A stretch of DNA of 64,000 bases, taken from assembly GCF_001550135.1 (NCBI RefSeq), contig NZ_LRUE01000002.1, positions 1 through 64,000 of the forward strand, written 5' to 3'. Both the position numbers and the translations under genes were made by a program. The DNA comes from Pseudoalteromonas shioyasakiensis. Lineage in GTDB: Bacteria > Pseudomonadota > Gammaproteobacteria > Enterobacterales > Alteromonadaceae. Positions 62,603-64,000 of the stretch are shown here, in pieces. The stretch's first letter is position 1; each line of letters begins with the position of its first letter. Below the pieces are notes generated by a model. The model had not been told where the DNA came from, searched no databases, and saw nothing but the letters and a program-made list of their open reading frames with translations.

Positions 62603-64000
62603 ATGGCTGATCCTCAGCACTTATTTCTTCATGGCTCGATTTCAAAAGCGTTACTTAAATTAGGTATCCCGATCATCTTAATCAATATTTTGCAGTCTGC
62701 TTATCAGTTGACCGATGCATTTTGGGTAGGGCGCTTAGGGGCAGAACAAGTGGCTGCCGTTTCTGTCAGTATGCCAGTTACCTTTTTAGTGATTGCTATT
62801 GGCTCTGGTTTGGCAATGGCGGGCGCTATTTTATCCGCTCAATATATGGGAGCTGGTCAGCAAGATAAGGTAAACCATGTTGCTGCCCAAACTATGTTAA
62901 TGGTGACAATTACCGCAACCATACTTGGTTTAATAGGCTATGTGCTTTCTCCTTACTTTTTGACTTTATTAGGTGTTGAAGATCAAGTGTTTGGTGATGC
63001 GCTTAAATTTATGCATGTATCTTTTATTGGCGTTGTGTTTGTATTTATTTATGCCATGTTTCAAGCCTTAATGCGTGGCATAGGACAAACCAAGGTACCG
63101 CTTTATATTGTAAGCGCTACTGTATTACTCAATTTTGTGCTCGACCCTTTACTGATTTTTGGTTTTGGTGACTTTGCTGGATTTGGCGTAATGGGGGCTG
63201 CACTAGCCACACTAATCACGCAAAGCTTAGCGGCTGCAATCGGGGTATGGGTGTTTTTACGAGGCCGTCACGGCATCCAACTGAAACTCTCTAGCTTTAA
63301 ACCAGACTGGCAATATATGAAACAAGCCTTCTTTTTAGGGGCTCCTGGCTCGGTTGAACTCTCTGCACGAGCTTTTGGTTTAATCATTATGTCGTTTTTG
63401 GTGGCAAGCTTTGGTACACATACCATTGCCTCTTATGGTGTTGGTTCTAATATTTTACAAATGGTGATGATCCCTGCAATGGGTCTTTCAATGGCTGTTT
63501 CAACCTTGGTTGGTCAAAACATGGGGGCGGGAAATCCACAGCGTGCAGCACAAATAACACGGTTAGCCTCGCTTTGGGGGTTACTAGGCCTAACATTAGT
63601 GGGCGTTGTAGCTTATCTGTTTGCTGAATACTTTGTGGCTTTTTTCATTCCTGATGATGAGTCTGTGATTGTCGGTGGTGCAGAGTTCATTCGCGTTATG
63701 TGTTTAACTTGGGGCGGAATAGGTGTACAGCTTTGTGTGGTTGCTGCATTTAGGTCTTCAGGAAACATGCTTAATGCAATGGTTGTGTCACTACTTTCGC
63801 AATGTGTTATTCAATTTCCTGCAGCGTATATTTTATCTAAGCATACCTCACTTGGACCACAGGGCATATGGTATTCCTTTGCTATTACAAATGTGCTTGT
63901 GGCGATCATTACTTATCTTTGGTTCGCAGCTGGTCGTTGGCAACGAACACAATTAACCAAAGAAGACAAAGACATTGCCAAGGTAACCCAAGAAACCCTC
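62603..64000 (+). CDS. MATE-family multidrug/Na+ efflux transporter (3' end outside the window)
   Basis: Inner-membrane antiporter, 466 codons visible with no stop before the window edge. It begins MADPQHLFLHGSISKALLKLGIP. MATE marks are SAYQLTDAFWVGRLGAEQVAAVSV in the first helices, MFQALMRGIGQTKVPLY, LDPLLIFGFG, and the second-half counterparts NILQMVMIPAMGLSMAVSTLVGQNMGAGNP and FRSSGNMLNAM. Twelve helices are accounted for, and the visible end (KEDKDIAKVTQETL) looks like a short cytoplasmic tail, so little should be missing. The substrate is not evident. Confidence 0.93.
   Translation, partial: MADPQHLFLHGSISKALLKLGIPIILINILQSAYQLTDAFWVGRLGAEQVAAVSVSMPVTFLVIAIGSGLAMAGAILSAQYMGAGQQDKVNHVAAQTMLMVTITATILGLIGYVLSPYFLTLLGVEDQVFGDALKFMHVSFIGVVFVFIYAMFQALMRGIGQTKVPLYIVSATVLLNFVLDPLLIFGFGDFAGFGVMGAALATLITQSLAAAIGVWVFLRGRHGIQLKLSSFKPDWQYMKQAFFLGAPGSVELSARAFGLIIMSFLVASFGTHTIASYGVGSNILQMVMIPAMGLSMAVSTLVGQNMGAGNPQRAAQITRLASLWGLLGLTLVGVVAYLFAEYFVAFFIPDDESVIVGGAEFIRVMCLTWGGIGVQLCVVAAFRSSGNMLNAMVVSLLSQCVIQFPAAYILSKHTSLGPQGIWYSFAITNVLVAIITYLWFAAGRWQRTQLTKEDKDIAKVTQETL

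Noticed and set aside
1-64000. tRNA, rRNA, CRISPR array, prophage or integron
   Set aside because: No cloverleaf-like conserved arms, ribosomal RNA sequence, regularly spaced repeats, phage structural genes or integrase were seen on reading.

Overview
The window looks like a chromosomal segment of an AT-rich marine gammaproteobacterium of the Alteromonadales, most likely Pseudoalteromonas or a close relative. This rests on the combination of TyrR, YegD, OmpW and methylglyoxal synthase, a large secreted PA-insert subtilase, a highly codon-optimised TonB-dependent receptor, an E. coli-type cellulose locus (bcsRQABZC/bcsEFG), and the codon style. The taxonomic call is inference. No rRNA, tRNA, CRISPR array or prophage was seen.

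Layout. Bases 1-1.43 kb: a nearly complete IS4-family insertion sequence abutting the 3' end of a DUF308/HdeD-like gene. 2.1-9.9 kb (+): an MscS channel, a TonB-dependent receptor behind a structured leader, a small conserved protein, a HAD phosphatase, a periplasmic ATP-dependent DNA ligase and the Hsp70-like YegD. 10-24 kb (mostly -): mgsA, a LysE exporter, a subtilase, a Bcr/CflA drug exporter, a hotdog-fold protein (+), bactofilin + M23 peptidase, fumarylacetoacetase, 4-hydroxyphenylpyruvate dioxygenase, a 5'-nucleotidase-like lipoprotein and a POT peptide transporter. 24.2-38.4 kb: a complete divergent cellulose locus, bcsRQABZC (-) and bcsEFG (+), which by family knowledge makes phosphoethanolamine-modified cellulose under c-di-GMP control. 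38.5-42.6 kb: TyrR and three small stand-alone genes.

42.8-61.4 kb (-) is the most interesting part: a tightly packed seven-gene, 18.5-kb operon. Three of its products carry clear poly-gamma-glutamate (PGA) synthase signatures: CapA/PgsA-like (59.2-61.4 kb), CapC/PgsC-like (54.2-57.3 kb) and CapB/PgsB-like (42.8-46.9 kb). All three are greatly enlarged compared with the Gram-positive proteins. Between them lie a CHASE2-GAF-like sensor with no recognisable output domain, a membrane-anchored periplasmic beta-rich protein, a small secreted putative hydrolase, and a 1424-residue protein with a helical-repeat middle and an apparent outer-membrane beta-barrel at its C terminus. The parts list parallels the neighbouring cellulose machine (synthase, periplasmic subunit, hydrolase, TPR/barrel exporter). 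I infer a Gram-negative trans-envelope system that makes and exports a PGA-like polyamide; neither product nor function is proven by sequence.

61.7-64 kb: OmpW (-) and a MATE transporter (+) running off the right edge. Genes overlap heavily within both polymer operons, and intrinsic terminators bound most other units. TyrR-box-like sites precede tyrR and, more weakly, hpd.
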